Assembly (NCBI GenBank): GCA_016860845.1
Contig: BOKF01000010.1
Location: 124,001-188,000 of the forward strand
DNA: 64,000 nucleotides
Reading direction: 5' to 3'
From: Chloroflexota bacterium
GTDB lineage: Bacteria; Chloroflexota; Anaerolineae; 4572-78; J111
Part shown: positions 42,350 through 50,152 of the stretch, piece by piece
Position numbering within the stretch: the stretch's first letter is position 1
Layout: each line of letters begins with the position of its first letter
Made by a program: the position numbers and the translations under genes
Notes under the pieces: generated by a model
Seen by the model: only the letters and a program-made list of their open reading frames with translations
What the model was told of the DNA's origin: nothing
The model's database searches: none

Positions 42350-43492
42350 TTAAATCGCCTTTTCAAGCACAGCCTGTGCTACCAGGATCGTTCTTAAAGC
42401 TTCGATAAACTTCATATTCTCCCCATGACTCCCAACCGTTACCCGGATGCCGTTGGGCAGCCCAAAGCCGGCCATAGGCCGGACGATAATGCCCTGCCAC
42501 AACAACTGTTCGGCCAGGGTCGTAGGAGCCAGGGGCGGATCAAGAAAGGTGACAAAATTGGACTGGCTGGGCAGGTATTTCAACCCCAATTCGTCCAGAG
42601 CCGTGTATAAATAGGCTTGCTCCGCCAGCACCACCTCACGGTGCCGGGTGTGATAGGCGGTGTCGTCCAGGCTAGCCGCCGCCGCCGCGAGGGCAATTGC
42701 CCCGGTGTGGAACGGCGACTGGGTGTGTTGCAGGTAGTCGGCCATTTCGGTTCGCCCGATAGCATAGCCAACCCGCAAATTGGCCAGCCCAGCATACTTG
42801 GAAAAACTGCGCACCACCAGCACATTGCGTCCCCCTTTAACATAGGCTATGGTATCGGGATAAGCCGGGTCGGTTACAAAGTCGGCATACGATTCATCAA
42901 AGATGACAACGACATGGGCGGGCACACTCGCCAAAAATTCATCCGCCTCGCCCTGGGTAATGATATCGCCGGTTGGGTTGTTAGGGGAGCAGAGGTAGAT
43001 CAGGCGGGTATCATCGTCAATCTGGGCGGCCATCGCTGCCAGGTTGTGCCGGTAGTCGGGCCTGGAGTCAACCGGTCTGGGCGCGCCGCCAAACATGGTG
43101 GTAAAGATGTGATACATGGGGAAGGTAGCCCGGCACATAATCGTGTTACCGCCCTCAAAGACAAAGGCCTGGGTAATCAGGCGCAAAATATCGGTGCCTC
43201 CGTTGCCGATAACGATGTTTCCTTCGTCCAGTCCCGGGCCTAGCCGGGCGGCCAGTTTGCGGCGCAGCGCTAATTCGGTGATACCCGGATAGCGATGAGC
43301 TTCGCTCAACATCTGCCGGGCAGCCTCCACCGCCAGCGGCGACGGGCCAATCGGGCTTTCGTTAGAGGCTAATTTAACCACCTCTTCAAAACCAAACTGT
43401 GCTTTGATTTCCTCAATAGATTTGCCGCCGATGTAGAGCGGCACATTGAGGAGATGTGGGTTGAAGCGGGGTCCGTTCGTTTTTAGCGTCAT
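42350..43492 (-). CDS. HisC-like aminotransferase (histidinol-phosphate/aromatic amino acid)
   Basis: A 380-residue fold-type I PLP enzyme. KLASNESPIGPSPLAVEA, YLCSPNNPTGDII and the PLP Lys in RSFSKYAGLANLRVGY are all HisC-like. No other histidine genes are near. Many catabolic HisC homologues transaminate phenylalanine, tyrosine or tryptophan, which would deliver arylpyruvates to the IorAB enzymes on both sides. The gene lies 17 bp from paaX. Confidence 0.88.
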   Translation of the reverse strand: MTLKTNGPRFNPHLLNVPLYIGGKSIEEIKAQFGFEEVVKLASNESPIGPSPLAVEAARQMLSEAHRYPGITELALRRKLAARLGPGLDEGNIVIGNGGTDILRLITQAFVFEGGNTIMCRATFPMYHIFTTMFGGAPRPVDSRPDYRHNLAAMAAQIDDDTRLIYLCSPNNPTGDIITQGEADEFLASVPAHVVVIFDESYADFVTDPAYPDTIAYVKGGRNVLVVRSFSKYAGLANLRVGYAIGRTEMADYLQHTQSPFHTGAIALAAAAASLDDTAYHTRHREVVLAEQAYLYTALDELGLKYLPSQSNFVTFLDPPLAPTTLAEQLLWQGIIVRPMAGFGLPNGIRVTVGSHGENMKFIEALRTILVAQAVLEKAI

Positions 43493-43519
43493 CAGCTATT
43501 TTACCCTTATTTAAGCCGA

Positions 43520-43572
43520 GATTAGGGGATTGGGGGATTTTTCTTAACTTTTCATCTCCTAGTCCCCTAATC
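43520..43572. repeat. GATTAGGGGA hairpin repeat
   Basis: GATTAGGGGATTGGGGG faces CTCCTAGTCCCCTAATC across an AT-rich loop; ten bp of the stem are perfect. It lies in the 99-bp gap between the molybdenum hydroxylase gene and hisC and might end transcription, though it resembles a dispersed repeat. Confidence 0.65.
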
Positions 43573-43591
43573 CCGGCAGAAGCTTTTTTGT

Positions 43592-46087
43592 TCAGCTATA
43601 TTCAGCGTGTTGAGCTTTCTGATCCAAAGCGGCCAGAACACGCTCCGGCGTCATGGGCAGTTCGGTCAGGCGTACACCGACGGCGTCATAGATGGCATTG
43701 GCGATGGCGGCGGCGGTCGGGGTGCCGCCCATCTCCCCCACGCCCTTGGCCCCAAACGGCCCCTGGGGGTCGTCCGTTTCGATCAGGCAGGTTTCAATTT
43801 GGGGCATATCCGCAACGGTGAACAGCCGGTACAGCCGAAAATCGGGATTCAACACCTGCCCCTCCCGCACGATTAGCTCTTCGCTTAGAGCGTAGCCCAG
43901 CCCCATCTGCGCCCCGCCTTCAATCTGGCCCTCCACTGCCAGGGGATTGATGGCCCGGCCCACATCGTTGGCGCAGGCCAGCCGCAGGACCCGCACGATG
44001 CCCGTTTCGGTATCAACCTCGACTTCCGCCATTTGCGCCCCAAAGCCATACGTGGCCGAGATGTTACCTTTGTAGGTATCTTTGTCCACCAGTTTGGTCG
44101 GTGGGTCATACCAACCCTCACCCATGATGACCTGGCCGCCCTCACGGTAGTGCCGGCTGCGGACAACCTTGGCCAAAGCAACCGATTTTGGATTTTGGAC
44201 ATCGTGCCCTTTGGGTATTTTAGGTTTTAGATTTTTTTCTTTACTCCCCTGCTCCTCTGCTCCTCTGCTCCTCTGCTCCCCTGCGACTTCTATTTTACCG
44301 TTATGAGTAACCAACTCTTCCGGATTGACACCGAGCATCTCGGCGGCGGTTTCAAAAATCTGGCGGCGAGCCGCCAAGGCGGCCTGGTGCGCGGCATTCC
44401 CGGCGATGAAGGTGGTCCGGCTGGCATGCACCCCCACATCCCACGGCTTGACGTCGGTGTCGCTGTTGAGCACGGTCACATCACTCACCGGCACTCCCAG
44501 CACATCAGCCACAATCTGGGCCAGCACCGTTTCTGACCCCTGGCCGATTTCGCTGGAGCCGCTAATCAGGGTGACATGCCCAAAATCGTCCACTTTGACG
44601 ATGGCCCCGCAGCCATCGCTGCGATAAATCCGCGCCCCTCCGCCCACGTTCAAGGTTGAAGCAAAGCCGATACCGACTTTGGATTTTGGATTTTGGATTT
44701 TGGATTTTGGATTATTGGCAGCATCGTCCTGGCTGGGTCCAAAATCGGCCATCGAAAATCTAAAATCGGCTGCTCCTCTGCTCCCCTGCCCCTCTGCTCC
44801 CCTGTCCGCCGCGGCTGCTACCGCTTCAAGGCACTCCTTTAGCCCGCACGAGGTAATGATTAGACCCTGGGGCGTTTCGGTATTGGGCCGGTTGGCGTTG
44901 AGGATACGGAAGGCAGCCTGGTCCATCTGCAAGGCTTCGGCCAGCCGGTCCATGATGGTTTCGGTGAAAAAGGTGGACTGCGGGTTGCCGTAGCCACGCA
45001 CCGCGCCGGTCACCGGGTTGTTGGTGTAGACGCACTCGGCTTTGAAGCGCACATGCGGCACTTCATATAATGAAGCAGCGGTTTCCATCATGACCAGCGG
45101 CGTGACCGAGCCCCAGGAAACGTAGGCCCCAATATCCAGCACCGCCGCCACATCGCGGAAGGTGAGCTTGCCGTTTTTACGCGCTCCGGCCCGCACCGAA
45201 ACCTGGCAAGGCTGGCGAGCCGGCCCTGCTGTAAACTCTTCCTGCCGGGAGAAAGCCAGCCGCACCGGCCGGCCGGTTTTGCGTGACATCAGCGCGGCGA
45301 TCGGTTCAAAGGGGTAGATGTCTAACCCCCGGCCAAACGCGCCACCGATGGCCGTCTGGATAATCCGAATCTGGCTGCCGGGGATGCCCAGGGCTTCGGC
45401 CAGGTCGCGCTGTAATAAGAAGGGAATCTGGGTGAGGCTCCACAGCGTCAGATGGCCGCGTGGGTCAAACTGAGCAACGACCACGCTGGTTTCCATCGCC
45501 GCAGCATTCACGTAAGGCAGCCGGTAGCTGGCCTCAACGATCACGTCGGACTCGGCCTCGCCAGTGGCGAGGTCGCCATGCTGGTAATGATAGGTGGTGA
45601 AGTGGTTGCTGCTTCGCTCCAGGTGAATGAGCGGCGCACCGGGAGCCAGGGCCTCTTCCACCGAAAAAATGGGGGGTAGCGGCTCGTAGTCAACCTCGAT
45701 TAGGGCGAGGGCTTCTTCGGCGGTATCGCTGTCTATAGCAACCACTCCGGCCACTTCGTCGCGCCGGCTGCGGACGATCTCGCCTTTGAAGGGGGTGTTA
45801 TCCTTGCCGTAGCCGAACTTGGTGGGCGGGTTGTCGGCGGCGGTCAGCACCGCCTTGACCCCCGGCAGACGCTCAGCCCGCGAGGCATCAACCTTGAGGA
45901 TGCGGGCATGGGGGTAGCGTGAGTACAGGATACGACCATGCAGCATACCGGGGAGGCGGACATCGTGGCCATAGATCATGCGGCCCATCACCTTGGCCGG
46001 GGCATCGAGTTTGGGGATACGCTGGCCAATGAGGGGTTTTGGATTTTGGACTGCCCTTTCGGGCGTGGATTTTGGATTTTCTGTCAT
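43592..46087 (-). CDS. Molybdenum hydroxylase large subunit (xanthine dehydrogenase/aldehyde oxidase family) with three repeat-coded segments
   Basis: An 831-residue Mo-cytosine-dinucleotide or pterin-binding subunit. Cofactor motifs are GGAFGRGLDIYPFEP, AVRGYGNPQSTFFTE, SSEIGQGSETVLAQI and the active-site Glu in GVGEMGGTPTAAAIANAI near residue 785. It hydroxylates an aromatic ring, aldehyde or acyl-CoA using water. Three stretches are repeat-coded: the N-terminus (NPKSTPERAVQNPKP), a block near residues 430-475 and a block near 610-640. The latter two each combine an AT-rich repeat with a CTCCTCTGCTCC repeat. Substrate unknown. Confidence 0.92.
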   Translation of the reverse strand: MTENPKSTPERAVQNPKPLIGQRIPKLDAPAKVMGRMIYGHDVRLPGMLHGRILYSRYPHARILKVDASRAERLPGVKAVLTAADNPPTKFGYGKDNTPFKGEIVRSRRDEVAGVVAIDSDTAEEALALIEVDYEPLPPIFSVEEALAPGAPLIHLERSSNHFTTYHYQHGDLATGEAESDVIVEASYRLPYVNAAAMETSVVVAQFDPRGHLTLWSLTQIPFLLQRDLAEALGIPGSQIRIIQTAIGGAFGRGLDIYPFEPIAALMSRKTGRPVRLAFSRQEEFTAGPARQPCQVSVRAGARKNGKLTFRDVAAVLDIGAYVSWGSVTPLVMMETAASLYEVPHVRFKAECVYTNNPVTGAVRGYGNPQSTFFTETIMDRLAEALQMDQAAFRILNANRPNTETPQGLIITSCGLKECLEAVAAAADRGAEGQGSRGAADFRFSMADFGPSQDDAANNPKSKIQNPKSKVGIGFASTLNVGGGARIYRSDGCGAIVKVDDFGHVTLISGSSEIGQGSETVLAQIVADVLGVPVSDVTVLNSDTDVKPWDVGVHASRTTFIAGNAAHQAALAARRQIFETAAEMLGVNPEELVTHNGKIEVAGEQRSRGAEEQGSKEKNLKPKIPKGHDVQNPKSVALAKVVRSRHYREGGQVIMGEGWYDPPTKLVDKDTYKGNISATYGFGAQMAEVEVDTETGIVRVLRLACANDVGRAINPLAVEGQIEGGAQMGLGYALSEELIVREGQVLNPDFRLYRLFTVADMPQIETCLIETDDPQGPFGAKGVGEMGGTPTAAAIANAIYDAVGVRLTELPMTPERVLAALDQKAQHAEYS
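44190..44290. repeat. Composite in-frame repeat insertion 2 of the molybdenum hydroxylase gene
   Basis: GATTTTGG units, the core GACATCGTGCCCTTTGGGTA (44198-44217), AT-rich units and then four CTCCTCTGCTCC units. It codes for the stretch RSRGAEEQGSKEKN followed by LKPKIPKGHDVQNPKS. Confidence 0.85.
44672..44815. repeat. Composite in-frame repeat insertion 1 of the molybdenum hydroxylase gene
   Basis: Four tandem TTTTGGATT units (44679-44712), further AATCGGCCATCGAAAATC sequence, then CTCCTCTGCTCCCCTGCC units. It codes for DRGAEGQGSRGAADFRF, then NNPKSKIQNPKSK, ahead of the conserved GIGFASTLNVGG. Confidence 0.85.
46034..46082. repeat. Repeat module at the 5' end of the molybdenum hydroxylase gene
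   Basis: GGTTTTGGATTTTGGACTGCCC then a CTTTCGGGCG palindrome and GATTTTGGATTTT. It codes for ENPKSTPERAVQNPKPL. Confidence 0.85.
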
Positions 46088-46088
46088 C

Positions 46089-46562
46089 TTATTCGCTCAT
46101 TCGCCATTCGCCCACACTCAGCACCGCTTCAACAATTTTGACATAGCCGGTGCAGCGGCATAGATTACCTGACAGGGCGGCCCGCACGTCAGCCTCGCTG
46201 GGCCGGGGGTTATCTTGCAGCAGGGCCAGGGCGCTCATCACGAAGCCGGGGGTGCAAAAACCACACTGAATCCCGCCCTTTTCGACAAAGGCTTTTTGCA
46301 AGGGGTGCATCTGGCCGTCTTTGGCCAGCCCTTCGATAGTCAGAATTTCCGCCCCATCCAGGTCAACGGCCAGGCGCAGGCACGAGTTCATCGGCAGGCC
46401 ATCTACGTGGACGGTGCAAGCGCCACACTCTCCCTCATCGCAGCCTCGATGCGCCCCCATCAGGCCCAATTCATTCCGCAGCACATCCAGCAGGGTACGG
46501 CGGGTATCAAGATACAGTTCGTGAGCGTCGCCGTTTACGGTCAGGGTAATAAGTTTTTTCAT
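46089..46562 (-). CDS. Molybdenum hydroxylase [2Fe-2S] small subunit
   Basis: About 157 residues. The plant-type ferredoxin cluster is bound by [15 protein letters not shown] and a later Cys in NSCLRLA; the second, all-helical cluster by IQCGFCTPG and NLCRCTGY. It passes electrons from molybdenum to FAD. The ATG at 46562 is preferred over a TTG two codons earlier. It ends 1 bp before the large subunit start. Confidence 0.95.
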   Translation of the reverse strand: MKKLITLTVNGDAHELYLDTRRTLLDVLRNELGLMGAHRGCDEGECGACTVHVDGLPMNSCLRLAVDLDGAEILTIEGLAKDGQMHPLQKAFVEKGGIQCGFCTPGFVMSALALLQDNPRPSEADVRAALSGNLCRCTGYVKIVEAVLSVGEWRMSE

Positions 46563-46576
46563 CCGCAATCACCCTT

Positions 46577-47512
46577 TTACGATTCTAGATTTTGGATTGA
46601 ATGGCAATCCAAAATCCGATGCAGGCTGCGTCGTGTCGCCACTTCCACCATCCTGCGGCGGTACCAGGCTGAGCCGCCGACATCGGTGATGGGTTTTGCC
46701 TCGCCGGCGGCGAGTTTGGCCGCCTGCTCGACCAGTTCCGGGGTAAGGGTCTGGTCAAGCAAAACGGCTTCGGCCTGCGTGGCTCGTAGTGGCGTTGGGG
46801 CGACGGCGCCCAGCACAATCCGAGCCAACTGGCAGCATCTCTCCGCTATTTTTAAACGCACACAGACTCCCACCAGCGAAATATCCATGAAGGCGCGGGG
46901 GGTATGTTTATGGTAGACGGTCTGGCCGTCTGGCGGCGGAACGTCAATCCATTGGAGCAGCTCCCCCGGCGCGAGGGCGGTCTGGCCCGGCCCCAGGAAG
47001 AAATCTTCCAGCGGCAGGTCGCGCTCTCCCTGGGAGCTGACCAAATGCACAGTCGCGCCAAAGGCGATGAGCGGTGGGGCCGAGTCGGCGGAAGGGGAGG
47101 CGTTGCATAAGTTGCCGCCGATAGTGGCAAAGTTGCGAATTTGCCGGGAAGCCATCAATGCGGCGGTTTCGGCCAGGCAGGGATAGTGCCGGCGGATAAG
47201 AGGCGAACGGGTCAGCTCACCCAGCGTGGTTAACGCGCCCAGGCGTAGACCGCTCTGGTCGTCGTAAGCTAGCCCTTTTAATTCCGGCAGGCGCTTGATG
47301 TTGATGATCGTCTTCGGCGCAGCCAATCCCTTTTTCAGCTTTATCACCAAATCTGAACCACCGGCAACCGGCTGGATTTTAGACTGCCCGTCAGACGGGC
47401 GTGGATTTTCGATTGCCGATTTGTCTTCAGCCGGGAGCTGACCGTTCAGATGGCGCAGCAAATCCAGGGCGTCCGGCAGTGAGGTTGGCGTATAATGATC
47501 AAATGCCTGCAT
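46577..47512 (-). CDS. Molybdenum hydroxylase FAD-binding middle subunit with in-frame repeat
   Basis: About 311 residues of CO-dehydrogenase-flavoprotein type. FAD loops are PVAGGSDLVIKLKKG and FATIGGNLCNASPSADSAPPL. The start MQAFDHYTPTSLPDAL is the family start; an ORF extension upstream is repeat-coded. Just before the first FAD loop, residues about 30-42 (AIENPRPSDGQSKIQ) come from an in-frame repeat. The C-terminus (HSIQNLES) is also repeat-derived. Gene order FAD-2Fe2S-Mo is normal for this family. Confidence 0.93.
   Translation of the reverse strand: MQAFDHYTPTSLPDALDLLRHLNGQLPAEDKSAIENPRPSDGQSKIQPVAGGSDLVIKLKKGLAAPKTIINIKRLPELKGLAYDDQSGLRLGALTTLGELTRSPLIRRHYPCLAETAALMASRQIRNFATIGGNLCNASPSADSAPPLIAFGATVHLVSSQGERDLPLEDFFLGPGQTALAPGELLQWIDVPPPDGQTVYHKHTPRAFMDISLVGVCVRLKIAERCCQLARIVLGAVAPTPLRATQAEAVLLDQTLTPELVEQAAKLAAGEAKPITDVGGSAWYRRRMVEVATRRSLHRILDCHSIQNLES
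46578..46618. repeat. AT-rich repeat at the FAD subunit 3' end
   Basis: CTAGATTTTGGATTGAATGGCAATCCAAAATCC, an inverted pair of units that codes for the final residues IQNLES and the stop. Confidence 0.75.
47372..47420. repeat. In-frame repeat module in the FAD subunit gene
   Basis: Core GACTGCCCGTCAGACGGGCG (47382-47401) with ATTTTAG and GATTTTCGATTG flanks; it codes for ENPRPSDGQSKI. The same module, differing by one base in the core, is in iorA copy 2 at 49374. Confidence 0.88.
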
Positions 47513-47513
47513 C

Positions 47514-47588
47514 TTCCGATTTCCAAATTCCGATTTTGGATTTTGGATTTTCTTTTTCAATCTAAAATCCAAAATCTAAAATCCAAAA
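47514..47588. repeat. AT-rich repeat cluster between the FAD subunit and iorB copy 2
   Basis: CCGATTTTGGATTTTGGATTTTC followed by inverted CTAAAATCCAAAATC units; it ends in the iorB stop (YFGF then TAG). Confidence 0.8.
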
Positions 47589-48124
47589 TAGTCGTGTCCT
47601 GCTTCCAACGCCTGCAGATTCAACTCCCGGCCGCGGGGGGCGATGGTAGCAAGGGTCTGGCGCAAGGTCTCAAAAGGCAGCGGCAGGGTGGGGTGGGCCG
47701 CCGCAAATCCGGCCAGGATGACATTGGCTACCGCCGGAGCGCCGAGGGACACCGCCATCTGGCTGGCCGGCAGCGAAAGCACTTGCAGACCGAACTGCTC
47801 CAGCCGTCCGGCGACTTCCGGCCGCAGGCCGTTCTTGGCGTCAACAAAGGCCAGCCCGCCCCGCCGCAAAAAGGGCAGGTTCCGCACCGCTTCGTCCGCT
47901 TCCAGAGCCAGCAGTACATCGGCAGTCCCGCGCTGAATCAAGGGAGCCTCGTCGCCACCAATCTTGAGATGCGAGATCACCGAGCCGCCGCGCTGGCTCA
48001 TGCCATGCGTTTCAGACACCATGACGGCGTGCCCCAGCGCCACCGCCGTTTGCGCCAGCAGCCGGGTGAGGAAAACGACCCCCTGCCCGCCAAGTCCGGC
48101 TAGAATTAGTTTGAGTTCGTTCAT
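47576..48124 (-). CDS. iorB: Indolepyruvate:ferredoxin oxidoreductase beta subunit (copy 2)
   Basis: About 182 residues with LILAGLGGQGVVFLTRLLAQTA and GMSQRGGSVISHLKIGG. The start MNELKLILAGLGGQG is chosen because sequence further upstream belongs to a palindromic repeat. It is only moderately similar to copy 1, so the two iorAB pairs are not a recent duplication. It follows iorA copy 2 after about 50 bp. Confidence 0.92.
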   Translation of the reverse strand: MNELKLILAGLGGQGVVFLTRLLAQTAVALGHAVMVSETHGMSQRGGSVISHLKIGGDEAPLIQRGTADVLLALEADEAVRNLPFLRRGGLAFVDAKNGLRPEVAGRLEQFGLQVLSLPASQMAVSLGAPAVANVILAGFAAAHPTLPLPFETLRQTLATIAPRGRELNLQALEAGHDYFGF

Positions 48125-48135
48125 AACAGTCAAGT

Positions 48136-48181
48136 CCATAATTACGTAGTGCGTGGTACGTTTACGCACCACGTATTACGC
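48136..48181. repeat. TACGTAGTGCGT/ACGCACCACGTA palindromic repeat
   Basis: Left arm 48144-48155 and right arm 48165-48176 pair with one mismatch. It separates iorA and iorB copy 2 and supplies the iorA TAA stop. A related element lies at 58984-59040. Confidence 0.75.
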
Positions 48182-50125
48182 TGTTTCTATCAACGCTGGG
48201 GACATCTCCGCCACTGCCTTCCGCACAATAAAGCCTTTGTAACAGGCGTCAATACACTGGCCGCAGTCTATACAAATCTTGTAATCTATATCTACCCGGC
48301 TCTTATCGGGGCGCAGGACGAGGGCCGGGCACTCAAAGGCTTCGATACAGTAGCGGCAGCCGTCACACTCTTCAGTAATGATGACCGGCAGTGGAGTCTC
48401 TCTTACTGGCGCTGCATCGTAAAGTACGCATGGCCGGTCGGCGATGATAACGGCCACGCCCCCATCCTCGGCCTGGGTATAGGTGTGTGCTTCACGCAGG
48501 AGCGTGTGGAAGTTTGGCTGGTCGTAGGGATCAGCTTCTTTTACAAAATTCACACCGCAGGCGCGCACCAGATTGGGAATGGAGATCACACGGGCAGCCT
48601 CACTGCCGTCGGCCAGATACGTATTGGCGGCGGTGGGCTGGAAGCCGGTCATAGCGGTGGTGTGGTTGTCGAGGATGAGGAGCACGAAGCGCGCCCCGGT
48701 GTGAACAGCGTTAATGAGCGGTACGATACCGGAATGGAGGAACGTAGAATCGCCAATGGTGGCGATGATCGGACGGTTATCGCCCACCAGCCGATTAGCC
48801 TGGTAAAAGCCATCGGCCATAGTGATGGATGCGCCCATATCCACAAAGGTATCTACCGCCCGCAGGTTAGTACCCAACGTGTAGCAGCCAATATCGCCCG
48901 GATAGATGGCGCTGGCCCCAAAGGTGTGCTTGAGAGTGTAAAAGGCGGAACGGTGGGAGCAGCCCGGACATAGGCGCGGCTTGCGGACCGGCAGCGCTAG
49001 AGAGTTGACCAGGGCCAGTAGTTCCGAGTTATCTGGGGGCGGGTTAACCGCATAGCCCGCCTCGGTCAGCACCCCGGCCAAAACGGCGGCAACCACTTCC
49101 GGCGAAAGTTCACCGGCAGCCGGGACCGTACCATCCATCCGCCCTCGCACCCGGCTGCGCTCCGGTAGTTGCAGTTCGATGCATGCGTCTGGCTCTTCGA
49201 GAATGAGCACTGTTTGGAATCTAGCCATAAACTCCTGCACCATTTTTTGCGGCAGCGGGTACGGCGTGCCGATTTTGAGCAGAGAAAGCTGCACCCCCAA
49301 CTCCGACAAAGCTTGCTGGGCCGTGTGGAAGGCAACACCGGAGGCGATAACGCCAAGGCGATTTTTGATTTTAGACTGCCCGTCTGACGGGCGTGGATTT
49401 TCGATTGGCTCTAGGGCGTAGTTGAGCGAAGATTGGTTAAATTCTGACTCAATCTGAGCCAGCTTTTGGTTGAGTTCGACGTGTAGCTTGTAGCGGAATT
49501 TGGGCGTGGCGGTCCAGCGGGGCGGGTCGCGCCGGAATTTGACTGCGGGAACGGCGTCAGCGGCGAGCGGCTGGTCAACTATAGCAATACTCTGGACGGC
49601 ATGGCACAGCCGGGTGGTCGGGCGGAGGATAACCGGGAGACCGTATCGCTCGGACAGGGTAAGGGCCTGTTCGACCATAAGCCGGGCTTCAGCCGGGGTA
49701 GCTGGGTCAAAGACCGGTACTTTGGCGGTCAGGGCCAGCAGCCGGGAGTCCTGTTCGGTTTGGGAAGAATGGGGGCCAGGGTCGTCGGCAGGGATAATGA
49801 TAAAACCACCTTTAACCCCGGTGTAAGCGGCGCTAAAAAGCGGATCGGAGGCCACGTTCAGGCCGACTTGCTTCATCGCGACAGCAGCCCGCAGGCCGGT
49901 CCAACTGGCGGCCAGGGCTACTTCAAAGGCCACTTTTTCATTGGCCGACCATTCGGTGTAAATCTGGCGGGCCAATTCCTTCTTGTACTTAATAACCCCG
50001 GCCAGGATTTCAGAACTGGGCGTGCCCGGATAAGCCGTCACAACCCGGCAGCCTTGCTCGACCAACCCCAGGGCGATGGCGTCATTGCCTGGCAACATTT
50101 TCAGAGGCATCTTTGCCTCGGTCAT
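48176..50125 (-). CDS. iorA: Indolepyruvate:ferredoxin oxidoreductase alpha subunit (copy 2)
   Basis: About 649 residues, same domain order as copy 1: AYPGTPSSEILAGVI, GDIGCYTLGTNLRAVD, IGDSTFLHSGIVPLIN, DNHTTAMTGFQPT, and a C-terminal ferredoxin domain with CDGCRYCIEAFECP and CIDCGQCIDACYKG. The first ferredoxin motif has an altered spacing (CxxCxxCxxxxxC). The start at 50125 (MTEAKMPLKMLPGND) has GAGGAG upstream. An in-frame repeat gives ENPRPSDGQSKIKNR around residue 250, at the same linker where copy 1 carries its own insertion. Confidence 0.94.
   Translation of the reverse strand: MTEAKMPLKMLPGNDAIALGLVEQGCRVVTAYPGTPSSEILAGVIKYKKELARQIYTEWSANEKVAFEVALAASWTGLRAAVAMKQVGLNVASDPLFSAAYTGVKGGFIIIPADDPGPHSSQTEQDSRLLALTAKVPVFDPATPAEARLMVEQALTLSERYGLPVILRPTTRLCHAVQSIAIVDQPLAADAVPAVKFRRDPPRWTATPKFRYKLHVELNQKLAQIESEFNQSSLNYALEPIENPRPSDGQSKIKNRLGVIASGVAFHTAQQALSELGVQLSLLKIGTPYPLPQKMVQEFMARFQTVLILEEPDACIELQLPERSRVRGRMDGTVPAAGELSPEVVAAVLAGVLTEAGYAVNPPPDNSELLALVNSLALPVRKPRLCPGCSHRSAFYTLKHTFGASAIYPGDIGCYTLGTNLRAVDTFVDMGASITMADGFYQANRLVGDNRPIIATIGDSTFLHSGIVPLINAVHTGARFVLLILDNHTTAMTGFQPTAANTYLADGSEAARVISIPNLVRACGVNFVKEADPYDQPNFHTLLREAHTYTQAEDGGVAVIIADRPCVLYDAAPVRETPLPVIITEECDGCRYCIEAFECPALVLRPDKSRVDIDYKICIDCGQCIDACYKGFIVRKAVAEMSPALIETA
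49362..49407. repeat. In-frame repeat module in iorA copy 2
   Basis: Core GACTGCCCGTCTGACGGGCG (49374-49393) with TTTTTGATTTTA and GATTTTCGATTG flanks. Confidence 0.88.
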
Positions 50126-50152
50126 TGTACTCTCCTCAAACAACTACAAGCT

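Noticed and set aside
44672..44720. Possible small CRISPR-like array (tandem TTTTGGATT units)
   Set aside because: Units are directly adjacent without unique spacers, and there are no cas genes; it is a simple tandem repeat.
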